Below, piece by piece: positions 17,533 through 25,629 of a stretch of DNA of 64,000 bases. A program made the position numbers and the translations under genes. The DNA is taken from positions 1 through 64,000 of the forward strand of contig JAXDII010000095.1 in assembly GCA_034664085.1 (NCBI GenBank), read 5' to 3'. The stretch comes from JACVRW01 sp034664085. GTDB taxonomy: Bacteria > Actinomycetota > Thermoleophilia > Solirubrobacterales > Thermoleophilaceae. The notes below the pieces were generated by a model. It saw nothing but the letters and a program-made list of their open reading frames with translations. It did not search any database and was not told where the DNA came from. The stretch's first letter is position 1. Every line of letters starts with the position of its first letter.

Positions 17533-19107
17533 TCAGGCCAGGCGCGACTCCTCGAGGTCGAGCTCGCGCTCGACCCTGCGCCGCACCTCGTCCGAGATGT
17601 CGCCGCCGTTGCGCATACCCGTCAGCTGCTCGCGCTGGGCGTCGAACAGCTCGTACATCAGGCGCGTGTAGGCGCCGCTGCGCTCCTCGTAGTGGTCGCC
17701 GTCGCCGTCCTCCCGCGCTGCGAAGCGGCGGCGCCGGTAGTCGTACACGCCGCGCACCCGATCGATGGTGTCCTCGAGCACCCAGTCGGCGCCGCGCAGC
17801 TCCTCGAGGCGCGCCAGCGCGGCCTCCGCGAGCGCTATCCGCGCGGCCACCTCCTCGCGATCCTCGGAGCCGTCGTCGTCCACGCGCAGGCGGGCGATCA
17901 GCGGGCCGAGCGTGAGGCCCTGGCCGACGAGCGTGACCAGGATCACCACGTAGGCCACCAGGATGATCAGCTCACGGTCGGGGAACGGGCCGCCCGCGTC
18001 GGTCTCCAGCGGGAGGGCCAGGGCCGCGGCGAGGGAGACGGCCCCGCGCATCCCGGCCCAGCCGACGATCAGGCGCTCGCGCGGGCTCGTGCGGCGCTCC
18101 CGCTGCTGGGGGCGCCGGTCGATCGCGCGCAGCAGGTAGGGCACGGTGAACTGCCACCCCAGCCGCACGACGATCACGACGGCGCTGATCAGCAGGCCCC
18201 AGCCGATCAGCTCCCCGGCGGAGTACCCCGCGACGTCGTCGATCACCGACGGCAGCTGGAGCCCGATCAGCAGGAACAGCACCGCGTTGAGCAGGAACAG
18301 CAGGATCTCCCAGATCGAGACGATCTGGATGCGCATGATCGCCGTGGTCAGCTGCGGGGTGTGCCAGCCGACGTAGATCCCGACCGTCACCGCGGCGATC
18401 ACCCCAGAGAGTCCGAGCTCCTCGGCGGGCAGGTAGGCCGCGTATCCGCTCAGGATCGAGATGGTGATCTCGGTCGGGGGGTCGTTCACGCGGCTGCGGA
18501 CCTGCTTGATGACCCAGCCCACGGCGAGGCCGACCAGCAGCCCGCCCACGCCGTTGACGACGAAGCGCAGGCTGGCCTCGCCGAACGAGAAGCCGCCGGT
18601 GACCACGGCGGCGACCGCGAAGCGGTAGAGCACCAGGGCCGTCCAGTCGTTTGTGAGGTTCTCGCCCTCGACGATCGTCAGCAGGCGCCGCGGGGCGCCC
18701 ACCTTGCGCATGATCTCGGCGGGGGCGACCGCGTCGGTGGGCGAGACGATCGCCCCGAGCACGAAGGACTCGCCCCAGCCCAGGCCGATCACCTGGTGCG
18801 CCACGACGGCGACGATCCCCATTGTGGCGAACACCACGCCGACCGAGAGCAGGGCGATCGGGCGCGCGTTGCGGCGCAGGTCTCGCAGCGAGGTGAACAG
18901 CGCCGCCCCGTACAGGAGCGGCGGCAGGAAGATCAGCAGCACGAGGTCCGGGTCCAGCGCCACCTCGGGCACGCCGGGCAGGAACCCGATCGCCGAGCCG
19001 CCGACCACGAGCGTGATCGGATAGGGCACGCCGATCAGGCGGGCGAGCACCGCGAGGGCGGCGATCGCCACGAGCATCCCGAACAGGATCAGTTCGATGT
19101 GCTCCAC
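17533..19107 (-). CDS. CPA1-family Na+/H+ antiporter
   Basis: This 524-residue membrane protein has about 12 transmembrane segments over the first 410 residues, then a hydrophilic tail of about 110 residues. Antiporter signatures include FLPPLLYGAALFTSL, IVSPTDAVAPAEIM and VEGENLTNDWTALVLYR (the Asn-Asp ion site), plus GWAGMRGAVSLAAALALP. It exchanges protons for Na+ (or K+/Li+) at the plasma membrane. The cytosolic tail is rich in charged helices and may be regulatory. The GTG start gives the short N terminus before the first membrane helix. It diverges from the glutaredoxin-Rex gene with 18 bp between starts. Confidence 0.93.
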   Translation of the reverse strand: MEHIELILFGMLVAIAALAVLARLIGVPYPITLVVGGSAIGFLPGVPEVALDPDLVLLIFLPPLLYGAALFTSLRDLRRNARPIALLSVGVVFATMGIVAVVAHQVIGLGWGESFVLGAIVSPTDAVAPAEIMRKVGAPRRLLTIVEGENLTNDWTALVLYRFAVAAVVTGGFSFGEASLRFVVNGVGGLLVGLAVGWVIKQVRSRVNDPPTEITISILSGYAAYLPAEELGLSGVIAAVTVGIYVGWHTPQLTTAIMRIQIVSIWEILLFLLNAVLFLLIGLQLPSVIDDVAGYSAGELIGWGLLISAVVIVVRLGWQFTVPYLLRAIDRRPQQRERRTSPRERLIVGWAGMRGAVSLAAALALPLETDAGGPFPDRELIILVAYVVILVTLVGQGLTLGPLIARLRVDDDGSEDREEVAARIALAEAALARLEELRGADWVLEDTIDRVRGVYDYRRRRFAAREDGDGDHYEERSGAYTRLMYELFDAQREQLTGMRNGGDISDEVRRRVERELDLEESRLA

Positions 19108-19112
19108 GGACG

Positions 19113-19118
19113 TAGAGT
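19113..19118 (+). promoter_or_regulatory. -10 element before the glutaredoxin-Rex start
   Basis: TAGAGT is followed by 7 nt and GTG 19126. The same hexamer and spacing recur inside the gene at 19356-19361. Confidence 0.5.
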
Positions 19119-19125
19119 GCCATCC

Positions 19126-20040
19126 GTGTCCGTCCTGACCCTGTACGGCAAGCCCGGCTGCCACCTGTGCGAGGACGCGCGGGCCGCCGTGGAGCTGGCG
19201 CGTGCCGGCCGCGACGTCGCGCTCGAGGAGGTGGACATCACCCTCGACCCGGTCCTCCACCGGCGCTACGGCGAGCGCATTCCGGTCCTGGAGATCGACG
19301 GCGAGGAGGTATTCGAGCTCTTCATCGACGCGGACGCCCTGAAAGTTCGGCTCGATAGAGTGGACCGCGTGAGCTTTCGCGAGCCCGTGACGGGCGGGAC
19401 CGGGGTGCAGGACGGCACGGTGGAGCGTCTATCGCTCGGTGTCGCCGCGCGCCTGTCGCGGTACCTCCAGGTCCTCACGCAGGCCAAGAAGATGGGCCGC
19501 GAGACGATCTCGTCGCAGGAGCTGGCGGACTACACGCACGTCAACTCCACCCAGATCCGCCGCGACCTGTCCGGCTTCGGCAAGTTCGGCAAGCGCGGTG
19601 TCGGCTACAACGTCGACTCGCTCGTGTCGCAGATCCGCAAGATCCTGCGCACCACCGGCAAGCACAACATCGTGCTGTTCGGAGCGGGCAACCTGGGCCA
19701 GGCGATCGCCGGCTCGGACATCTTCGCCGACCACGGCTTTCGCGTCGTCGCGCTGTTCGACAAGGACCCGTCGAAGGTCGGGCAGAACGTCAGCGACAAC
19801 CTCACCGTCCGCCGCTACGAGGACCTCGAGAAGGTGATCCGCGAGGAGGACGTCGTCGTCGGCGTGCTCGCGGTGCCCACGGGGGCCGCCCAGGAGGTCG
19901 CCAACGACCTTGTCAAGGCGGGCGTGAAGATCATCTTCAACTACTCGGAGGCGCTGCTCCAGGTGCCACCCGAGGTGACGGTCCACACCTCGAGTCCCGC
20001 GGTCGACCTGCTCTACGCGCTCTACTTCTACCTGACCTGA
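19126..20040 (+). CDS. rex: Glutaredoxin-like domain fused in frame to redox-sensing repressor Rex
   Basis: One open frame of 304 residues holds two proteins that are normally separate. Residues 1-80 form a glutaredoxin/DUF836-type thioredoxin fold with Cys12 and Cys15 (PGCHLC) and the cis-Pro segment ERIPVLEIDG. Residues 82-304 are a full-length Rex. They contain a winged helix (SSQELADYTHVNSTQIRRDL, SGFGKFGKRGVGYNV), NADH-binding Rossmann fold VLFGAGNLGQAI, and the C-terminal swapped helix ending LLYALYFYLT. Rex represses fermentation/respiration genes and leaves DNA when NADH is high. No stop separates the domains, but GTG 19369 with its own TAGAGT box could start Rex alone. The next gene overlaps the stop (TGATG). 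Confidence 0.9.
   Translation: MSVLTLYGKPGCHLCEDARAAVELARAGRDVALEEVDITLDPVLHRRYGERIPVLEIDGEEVFELFIDADALKVRLDRVDRVSFREPVTGGTGVQDGTVERLSLGVAARLSRYLQVLTQAKKMGRETISSQELADYTHVNSTQIRRDLSGFGKFGKRGVGYNVDSLVSQIRKILRTTGKHNIVLFGAGNLGQAIAGSDIFADHGFRVVALFDKDPSKVGQNVSDNLTVRRYEDLEKVIREEDVVVGVLAVPTGAAQEVANDLVKAGVKIIFNYSEALLQVPPEVTVHTSSPAVDLLYALYFYLT
19356..19361 (+). promoter_or_regulatory. Internal -10 element for Rex alone
   Basis: TAGAGT ends 7 nt before GTG 19369, the natural start of Rex. It is the same hexamer and distance as at the start of the fused gene, which suggests a second leaderless transcript encoding only the repressor. Confidence 0.45.
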
Positions 20041-21185
20041 TGCTCGACATGGCCCGCGTCCATGAGGCGTTCGAGGCCTCAAGGGACTTCACGGTCGGAA
20101 TCGAGGAGGAGTTCGCGATCCTCGATCCGCACACGCTCTCGCTGGACCACCGCTTCGAGGAGCTGCGCGACGCCGCGGCCTCCGACCCGGTGCTGGGCGA
20201 GTCGGTCGCGGGCGAGCTGATCAAGTCCGAGATCGAGATCCGGTCGGGCAGGGGGGAGCACTTCGCCGACGCGATCAAGCGCCAGCGCGAGGCGCGCAGC
20301 CGCCTGTTCCGGCTGGCGGCCGACCACGGCGCGCTGCTCGCGGCGACCGGCACGCACCCGTGGAGCACCTGGCAGGAGCAGCAGATCATCGACACCGACC
20401 ACTACCGCCGGGTCGCCGACGACCTGCAGTACGTCGCGTGGCGCAACAACACGTTCTCGCTGCACGTCCACGTGGGCGTGCGCGGCGCGGACCGCGCGAT
20501 CAAGGTGTGCGACCGACTGCGGCCCGTGTTGCCCGAGCTGCTGGCGCTGTCCGCCAACTCCCCGTTCCTCGACGGGCGCAACTCCGGCCTCCACTCCGCG
20601 CGCTCGCAGATCTTCACGAAGAGCTTCCCGCGCTGCGGCATCCCGGATCCCTTCGGCGGCTGGACCGGCTATGCGGACTACGTGGACTTCCTGGTCGCGA
20701 CGAACTCGATCGTCGAGCAGACCCAGATCTGGTGGAGCGTCCGCCCGCACCACTCCTACGGCACTGTCGAGCTGCGCATCTGCGACGCCCAGACGAGCGC
20801 CGCGGACTCCACCGCGCTCGAGGGGCTGATCACCGCGTGCATCGCCCAGGCGGCGCTCGACCATGACGAGGGCGTGCCGCACGAGGACCTGCCGCCGCGC
20901 CTGATCGAGGAGAACTTCTGGCGCGCGATCCGCTACGGCCTCGACGGCAAGCTGATCGACCTGCCGCTGCGCGAGGAGTATCCCGCGGCCGCGGTGGGCG
21001 AGCGCCTGATGGCCTGGACGGCCCCGGCGCGCACGGAGCTCGGCATCGACGTCACGCTGCCGGAGCGAAACGGCGCCCAGCGCCAGCGCCGCGCGCTCGC
21101 CCAGGGAGCCTCGATCGAGGAGGTGTTCACGGCCGAAGTGGCGGAGACCCAGCGCACCTATGCGGCCGAGGAGGTGAACGCGTGA
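20040..21185 (+). CDS. YbdK-type carboxylate-amine ligase (glutamate-cysteine ligase family 2)
   Basis: This 381-residue protein belongs to the GCS2/YbdK family. The N-terminal FTVGIEEEFAILDP, GELIKSEIEIRSG, THPWSTW, NTFSLHVHVGV and the C-terminal TVELRICDAQTS supply the ATP/Mg ligands and substrate residues. Relatives make gamma-glutamylcysteine weakly or ligate other amines; some act in ergothioneine or mycothiol-related pathways. The ATG shares one base with the stop of the glutaredoxin-Rex gene, so a thiol-redox connection is plausible but unproven. Confidence 0.88.
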   Translation: MLDMARVHEAFEASRDFTVGIEEEFAILDPHTLSLDHRFEELRDAAASDPVLGESVAGELIKSEIEIRSGRGEHFADAIKRQREARSRLFRLAADHGALLAATGTHPWSTWQEQQIIDTDHYRRVADDLQYVAWRNNTFSLHVHVGVRGADRAIKVCDRLRPVLPELLALSANSPFLDGRNSGLHSARSQIFTKSFPRCGIPDPFGGWTGYADYVDFLVATNSIVEQTQIWWSVRPHHSYGTVELRICDAQTSAADSTALEGLITACIAQAALDHDEGVPHEDLPPRLIEENFWRAIRYGLDGKLIDLPLREEYPAAAVGERLMAWTAPARTELGIDVTLPERNGAQRQRRALAQGASIEEVFTAEVAETQRTYAAEEVNA

Positions 21186-21466
21186 GCGAGCAGGAGCCCC
21201 GCCTGCCGGAGGTGGAGGAGGTGCTGGTCAGCACGGTGGCCTCGCTGGTAAACCTGGCCGGCATCCGCTTGACCGAGAAGGAGCACAAGAACGCGCCCAA
21301 GGCGAAGGAGGCCATCGACGCCGCGCGCGAGCTGCTGCCGCTGTGCCCCGAGGAAGCGGTCGGTCCGATCAAGGATGCACTCTCCCAGGTGCAGATGCTC
21401 TACGTGAAGGAGACGGAACAGCGCGCCGAGGCGCGCTCTCAGATCTGGACGCCGCCCGGGTCGTGA
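21182..21466 (+). CDS. Small helical protein, DUF1844-like
   Basis: This 94-residue soluble protein is predicted all-helical. VLVSTVASLVNLAGIRL (about 14-30) is an amphipathic helix, followed by a Lys/Glu-rich stretch, EAIDAARELLPL, and VGPIKDALSQVQMLYVKE. The pattern resembles DUF1844-type small proteins, whose role is unknown. Both ends overlap neighbouring genes by 4 bp (GTGA), placing it firmly in the rex-ybdK-mtnP operon. Confidence 0.75.
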   Translation: MSEQEPRLPEVEEVLVSTVASLVNLAGIRLTEKEHKNAPKAKEAIDAARELLPLCPEEAVGPIKDALSQVQMLYVKETEQRAEARSQIWTPPGS

Positions 21467-22245
21467 TCGGGGTCTTCGGGGGGTCTGGCTTCTACCGCTT
21501 CCTCGACGACGTCGAGGAGGTCCCGGTCGCCACTCCCTACGGGCGTCCATCGGCGCCGGTGCGGGTGGGTCGCATCGAGGGCCAGGAGGTCGCGTTCATG
21601 CCGCGCCACGGCGACGAGCACACGCTGCCCCCGCACCGGATCAACTACCGCGCGAACGTCTGGGCGATGCGCGAGGTGGGGGTGCGCAGGCTCGTCGGAC
21701 CGTCCGCCTGCGGGTCGCTGAAGCCCGACCTGGTGCCCGGCACGTTCGTCCTCTGCGACCAGTTCGTGGACCGCACGCAGGCGCGCGAGAGCACCTTCTA
21801 CGACGGGCCGGAGACCACGCACGTGTCCGCCGCCGACCCCTACTGCGCCGACCTCTCGGCGGTGCTCGCCGAGGCGGCCACCGAGGAGGGCGTGCCGGTG
21901 GTGCAGGGCGGCACGGTCGTGGTGATCCAGGGGCCGCGCTTCTCCACCCGCGCCGAGTCGGGCTGGTACGCCCGCAGCGGGTTCGACGTGGTCAACATGA
22001 CGCAGTACCCGGAGTGCTGGCTGGCCCGCGAGCTGGAGCTCTGCTACGCCAACATCTCGCTCGTCACGGACTACGACGTCGGCCTCGAGGGGGCGGCGCC
22101 GGTCTCCGCCGACTCGGCCTTCGCCGTCTTCCGGGAGAACCTCGAAAAGCTGCGCTCGGTGCTGTTCCGCGCCATACCGCGGATCGGGCCGCAGCCGCAG
22201 GACATGTGCGCCACCGCGCTGGGCAGCGCCGTGGTGCCGCGGTGA
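21463..22245 (+). CDS. mtnP: S-methyl-5'-thioadenosine phosphorylase
   Basis: This enzyme splits methylthioadenosine to adenine and methylthioribose-1-phosphate (methionine salvage, polyamine by-product). The 260 residues have IGVFGGSGFY, MPRHGDEHTLPPHRINYRANVWAM with the phosphate-binding His, GPRFSTRAE and VNMTQYPE, the purine/ribose-binding loop of the MTAP branch of the PNP family. A related methylthioinosine-type specificity cannot be excluded. The GTG at 21463 overlaps the stop of the small helical gene. Confidence 0.9.
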   Translation: MIGVFGGSGFYRFLDDVEEVPVATPYGRPSAPVRVGRIEGQEVAFMPRHGDEHTLPPHRINYRANVWAMREVGVRRLVGPSACGSLKPDLVPGTFVLCDQFVDRTQARESTFYDGPETTHVSAADPYCADLSAVLAEAATEEGVPVVQGGTVVVIQGPRFSTRAESGWYARSGFDVVNMTQYPECWLARELELCYANISLVTDYDVGLEGAAPVSADSAFAVFRENLEKLRSVLFRAIPRIGPQPQDMCATALGSAVVPR

Positions 22246-22273
22246 CCGGGAGCCTCCGTCCGGTGAGAGTCGA

Positions 22274-22279
22274 TAAACT
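22274..22279 (+). promoter_or_regulatory. -10 element upstream of the H+-pyrophosphatase leader
   Basis: TAAACT lies about 100 nt before the hppA start, so the transcript should carry a 5' leader of about 95 nt. This contrasts with the leaderless pattern of the surrounding genes. Confidence 0.4.
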
Positions 22280-22294
22280 GCCGACGCTCTTTTC

Positions 22295-22353
22295 CGGGCG
22301 GTGTGGAGGCTGCCCCCAGACTTGGCCTCCAGCGCTCCGCGCATGACCGCCCG
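22295..22353 (+). ncRNA. Structured 5' leader of the H+-pyrophosphatase gene
   Basis: CGGGCGGT (22295-22302) pairs perfectly with ACCGCCCG (22346-22353). Nested inside, TGGAGGC (22304-22310) pairs with GCCTCCA (22325-22331) around a 14-nt loop, and a short GC hairpin may fill the rest. A free Shine-Dalgarno (GGAGG) follows 17 nt later. No T-run follows, so it is not an ordinary terminator for mtnP. It could be a cis-regulatory RNA; no known riboswitch class was recognised. Confidence 0.4.
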
Positions 22354-22382
22354 CTGACAGAACTCGACGGAGGACAAACCCC

Positions 22383-24485
22383 TTGGAATTCCTGACTGAC
22401 TGGGGCGTGATCATTGCGCTCGTCTGCGCTGGCGCCGCCGTTGTATACGGCGTGCTGACCTCGCGCTGGCTCCTGTCCCTCTCCCCCGGCAACGAGGAGA
22501 TGCAGGCGATCTCCCGTGCCGTGCAGGAGGGCGCCACCGCCTACCTGCGGCGCCAGTACACCATCATCGCCGGAGTGGCCGTGGTGCTGGCGATCGTGCT
22601 GGCCGTCGCGCTCGAGGCCACCGACGCCGAGGGGATCCTGATCGCCATCGGCTTCCTGATCGGCGGCACGCTCTCGGGCGCCGCCGGCTTCATCGGCATG
22701 AACGTGTCGGTGCGGGCCAACGCGCGGGTCGCCGAATCGGCGCGCTCCGGCGTGTCGCGGGCGCTCGACGTCGCCTTCAAGGGCGGCGCGGTCACCGGCA
22801 TGCTGGTGGCCGGCCTGGCGCTGTTCGGCGTGGCCGGCTACTACGGGATCCTGACGCTCGCCGACGTCGACGAGCGCGACGCGATCGACGCGCTCGTGGG
22901 GCTCGGCTTCGGCGGCTCCCTGATCTCCGTCTTCGCCCGGCTGGGCGGCGGGATCTTCACCAAGGCCGCCGACGTCGGCGCCGACCTCGTCGGCAAGATC
23001 GAGGCCGGCATCCCCGAGGACGACCCGCGCAACCCGGCCGTGATCGCCGACAACGTCGGCGACAACGTCGGCGACTGCGCCGGCATGGCGGCCGACCTGT
23101 TCGAGACCTATGCGGTCACCGCGGTCGCCGTGATGCTGCTCGGCGTGCTGACCTTCCAGGAGGTCGGGACGGTCGCGGTCTACCCGCTCGTGATCGGCGG
23201 CGTGTCGCTGATCGCCTCGATCATCGGCACCTTCGCCGTGAGGAGCGCGGCCGGCAACGTGGAGCGGGCGCTCTACCAGGGCCTGATCGTCTCGGGCGGC
23301 CTGGCGGCGCTGGCCTTCCTCCCGATCACGCTGTGGATGATGGACGACCTCGCGTTCAAGGAGGGGGTCTCCTCGCTCCTGCGCGGTGGCTCGGACCTGT
23401 CGCCCACGGGCATCGAGCTCTACCTCTGCACGCTGGTCGGCATCGGCATCACCGCGGGCCTGTTCGTGATCACCGACTACTACACGTCGACCCGCTTCCG
23501 GCCGGTGCGCACCACCGCCCGCGCCTCGCAGACGGGTCACGCGACGAACATCATCCAGGGCCTCGCCCAGGGCTTCCAGTCCACGGCGGCGCCGGCGATC
23601 CTGCTGGCGATCGGCATCCTGGTGGCGAACGAGCTGGCCGGGATCTACGGCATCGGCGTGGCGGTGATGGCACAGCTCTCGCTGACCGGCCTGATCGTGG
23701 CGCTGGACGCCTTCGGCCCGATCACCGACAACGCCGGCGGCATCGCCGAGATGGCGGATCTGCCGGAGGACGTGCGCAACGTGACCGACCCGCTCGACGC
23801 GGTCGGCAACACGACCAAGGCCGTCACCAAGGGATACGCGATCGGCTCCGCGGTGCTCGCGGCGCTGGTGCTGTTCGCGGCCTTCGTCGAGGAGCTGCGC
23901 GAGGAGGCGGCCAAGGAGGGCAAGGGCGTCACCTCGTTCGACATCTCCCAGCCGGAGGTGCTCGTCGGGCTGCTGATCGGCGGCATGATGGTCTACCTGT
24001 TCGCCGCTCTGGCGATCGAGGCTGTCGGCCGCGCGGGCGGCGGCGTGGTCGAAGAGGTGCGCCGGCAGTTCAAGGAAAAGCCGGGCATCATGGACTACAC
24101 CGAGAAGCCCGACTACGCCCGCGCCGTGGACATCGTGACGGCGTCGGCCCAGCGCGAGATGATCGTGCCGGCGCTGATTCCGATCCTCGTCCCGGTGGTC
24201 GTGGGCTTGCTCTCCACGCAGGCGCTCGGCGGCCTGCTGATCGGCGTGATCGTCGTCGGCTTCTTCGCCGCTGTCTCGATGACCGCCGGCGGCGGCGCAT
24301 GGGACAACGCCAAGAAGCTGATCGAGGACGGCGAGTACGGCGGCAAGGGCTCGGAGGCCCACGCGGCCTCGGTCACCGGCGACACGGTGGGCGATCCCTA
24401 CAAGGACACCGCCGGCCCGGCGATCAACCCGATGATCAAGGTGGCGAACATCGTTGCGCTGCTGATGATCCCCTTCCTGGTGTAG
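22383..24485 (+). CDS. hppA: Membrane-bound proton-translocating pyrophosphatase, K+-independent type
   Basis: This 700-residue protein with about 16 membrane segments hydrolyses pyrophosphate and pumps protons. Substrate/Mg residues are visible in DNVGDNVGDCAGMAADLFETY (cut here as DNVGDNVGDC and the residues after it) and the C-terminal GDTVGDPYKDTAGPAINP. The diagnostic motif reads GNTTKAVTKG. Lys in place of Ala after GNTT marks the K+-insensitive H+-pumping class. The TTG start has GGAGG 9 nt upstream. A structured leader precedes it, and a secreted CAP protein starts immediately after its stop. Confidence 0.97.
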   Translation: MEFLTDWGVIIALVCAGAAVVYGVLTSRWLLSLSPGNEEMQAISRAVQEGATAYLRRQYTIIAGVAVVLAIVLAVALEATDAEGILIAIGFLIGGTLSGAAGFIGMNVSVRANARVAESARSGVSRALDVAFKGGAVTGMLVAGLALFGVAGYYGILTLADVDERDAIDALVGLGFGGSLISVFARLGGGIFTKAADVGADLVGKIEAGIPEDDPRNPAVIADNVGDNVGDCAGMAADLFETYAVTAVAVMLLGVLTFQEVGTVAVYPLVIGGVSLIASIIGTFAVRSAAGNVERALYQGLIVSGGLAALAFLPITLWMMDDLAFKEGVSSLLRGGSDLSPTGIELYLCTLVGIGITAGLFVITDYYTSTRFRPVRTTARASQTGHATNIIQGLAQGFQSTAAPAILLAIGILVANELAGIYGIGVAVMAQLSLTGLIVALDAFGPITDNAGGIAEMADLPEDVRNVTDPLDAVGNTTKAVTKGYAIGSAVLAALVLFAAFVEELREEAAKEGKGVTSFDISQPEVLVGLLIGGMMVYLFAALAIEAVGRAGGGVVEEVRRQFKEKPGIMDYTEKPDYARAVDIVTASAQREMIVPALIPILVPVVVGLLSTQALGGLLIGVIVVGFFAAVSMTAGGGAWDNAKKLIEDGEYGGKGSEAHAASVTGDTVGDPYKDTAGPAINPMIKVANIVALLMIPFLV

Positions 24486-25595
24486 GTGGCGGCCGCGAAG
24501 CGGCTCACACTCACACTCGCGCTTGCAGCGCTCGCGGTCGCCGCTCCGGCGGCGGCCGCGGCGCCGCTTTCGCTGCAGGTGGTCAACGAACGGGGGATCG
24601 CCCAGGTGAGCCTCGTCCAGCTCACCGGTGCGGCCTGCCCGGCCGGCTGCACCCGCCTCACCAACGGCTACGGGCGCCTCGCTCTGGACGTCGCACCGGG
24701 CGACCGGGTCGCGGTCACCCGCGGCAGCCTGGCGCCTGAGGGCGCCGGGGTGCAGTACGTCGTGCCGCCGGCCGTGCCGGCGACACCGGTCACGTTCACG
24801 CTGCCGACGGTGCTGGACGCCACACCGGCGTCCGCCCACGACGCGGACGAGCGCTGGCTGCTCGACCGCGTCAACCAGGAGCGGGCCGCCCTGGGCCGCG
24901 CGCCGCTGCAGCAGGCCGGGCCGCTCAACCGGGCGTCGGACGCCTACGCCCGCTGGCTGCTCGCCAACAACAAGTTCGACCACACGGCGTACGCCGACCC
25001 GGGTGTGCGCGCCGCCGATCAGGGCTGGCCGGTCTACGGCGGGGTGGGGGAGACGCTTGCCCTCGCGCCCTCGAAGGAGACGGCCCTGGCGCTCTGGAAG
25101 GGCAGCGCGCCGCACTGGACGCTGCTGATGATGGACGGCCTGACCGTGGCGGGAGTGGGCCGGGCCGGCAACCGCTGGGTCATGATGCCGGCCGCCTGCG
25201 CGCCGACCGACGCGCCGGAGCGCTGCGAGGTCGGCGGCAGCGGCGTCCTGCCGCCCCTGCCCCAGGGCGGAGGCGCGGGCACGGGCCAGGGGCAGGGCCA
25301 GCCGCAGGGCGAGGCGAAGGGCCAGCGCCGCCGCGCACGCCTGCGCGTGCGGCTGCACCGCGACGGCCGCAAGCTGACCGTGGCGGTGCGCTTGGTCGAG
25401 GGCCGCGGCAAGGTCGAGGTGGCGGTCCGCCAGGGCCGCCGCCGCGCGCGCGTGCGCGGCCATCGGGAGCACCGCATCTACCGCGCGGTGACCACGCTTC
25501 CGCGCACGGGCCGGTGGAAGGTCGCGATCCGGTTCGAGGGCGTCGACGGCTGGAGCAGCCGCCGGCTGCAGACCCGCACGGTGCGGGTCCACTGA
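24486..25595 (+). CDS. Secreted CAP (SCP/PR1-like) domain protein
   Basis: This 369-residue exported protein has a signal peptide ending in an Ala run (about residue 26). Residues 27-110 form a beta domain. Residues about 120-240 form a CAP domain with LLDRVNQERAALGRAPL, SDAYARWLLANNKFDHT (the conserved His) and GGVGETLAL. A Gly/Gln-rich linker leads to a very basic beta domain (about 280-369). CAP proteins bind lipids or cell-wall material. The GTG start follows the hppA stop directly, with no gap, so it may be cotranscribed with hppA. The basic tail could hold it at the wall. Confidence 0.82.
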   Translation: MAAAKRLTLTLALAALAVAAPAAAAAPLSLQVVNERGIAQVSLVQLTGAACPAGCTRLTNGYGRLALDVAPGDRVAVTRGSLAPEGAGVQYVVPPAVPATPVTFTLPTVLDATPASAHDADERWLLDRVNQERAALGRAPLQQAGPLNRASDAYARWLLANNKFDHTAYADPGVRAADQGWPVYGGVGETLALAPSKETALALWKGSAPHWTLLMMDGLTVAGVGRAGNRWVMMPAACAPTDAPERCEVGGSGVLPPLPQGGGAGTGQGQGQPQGEAKGQRRRARLRVRLHRDGRKLTVAVRLVEGRGKVEVAVRQGRRRARVRGHREHRIYRAVTTLPRTGRWKVAIRFEGVDGWSSRRLQTRTVRVH

Positions 25596-25612
25596 AGCGC
25601 CGCCGGCGAGAG

Positions 25613-25618
25613 TAGTCT
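25613..25618 (+). promoter_or_regulatory. -10 element before the first APC-USP gene
   Basis: TAGTCT lies 11 nt before the ATG at 25630. No Shine-Dalgarno sequence is evident, so the transcript leader is very short. Confidence 0.35.
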
Positions 25619-25629
25619 CGCCGCTCGGC

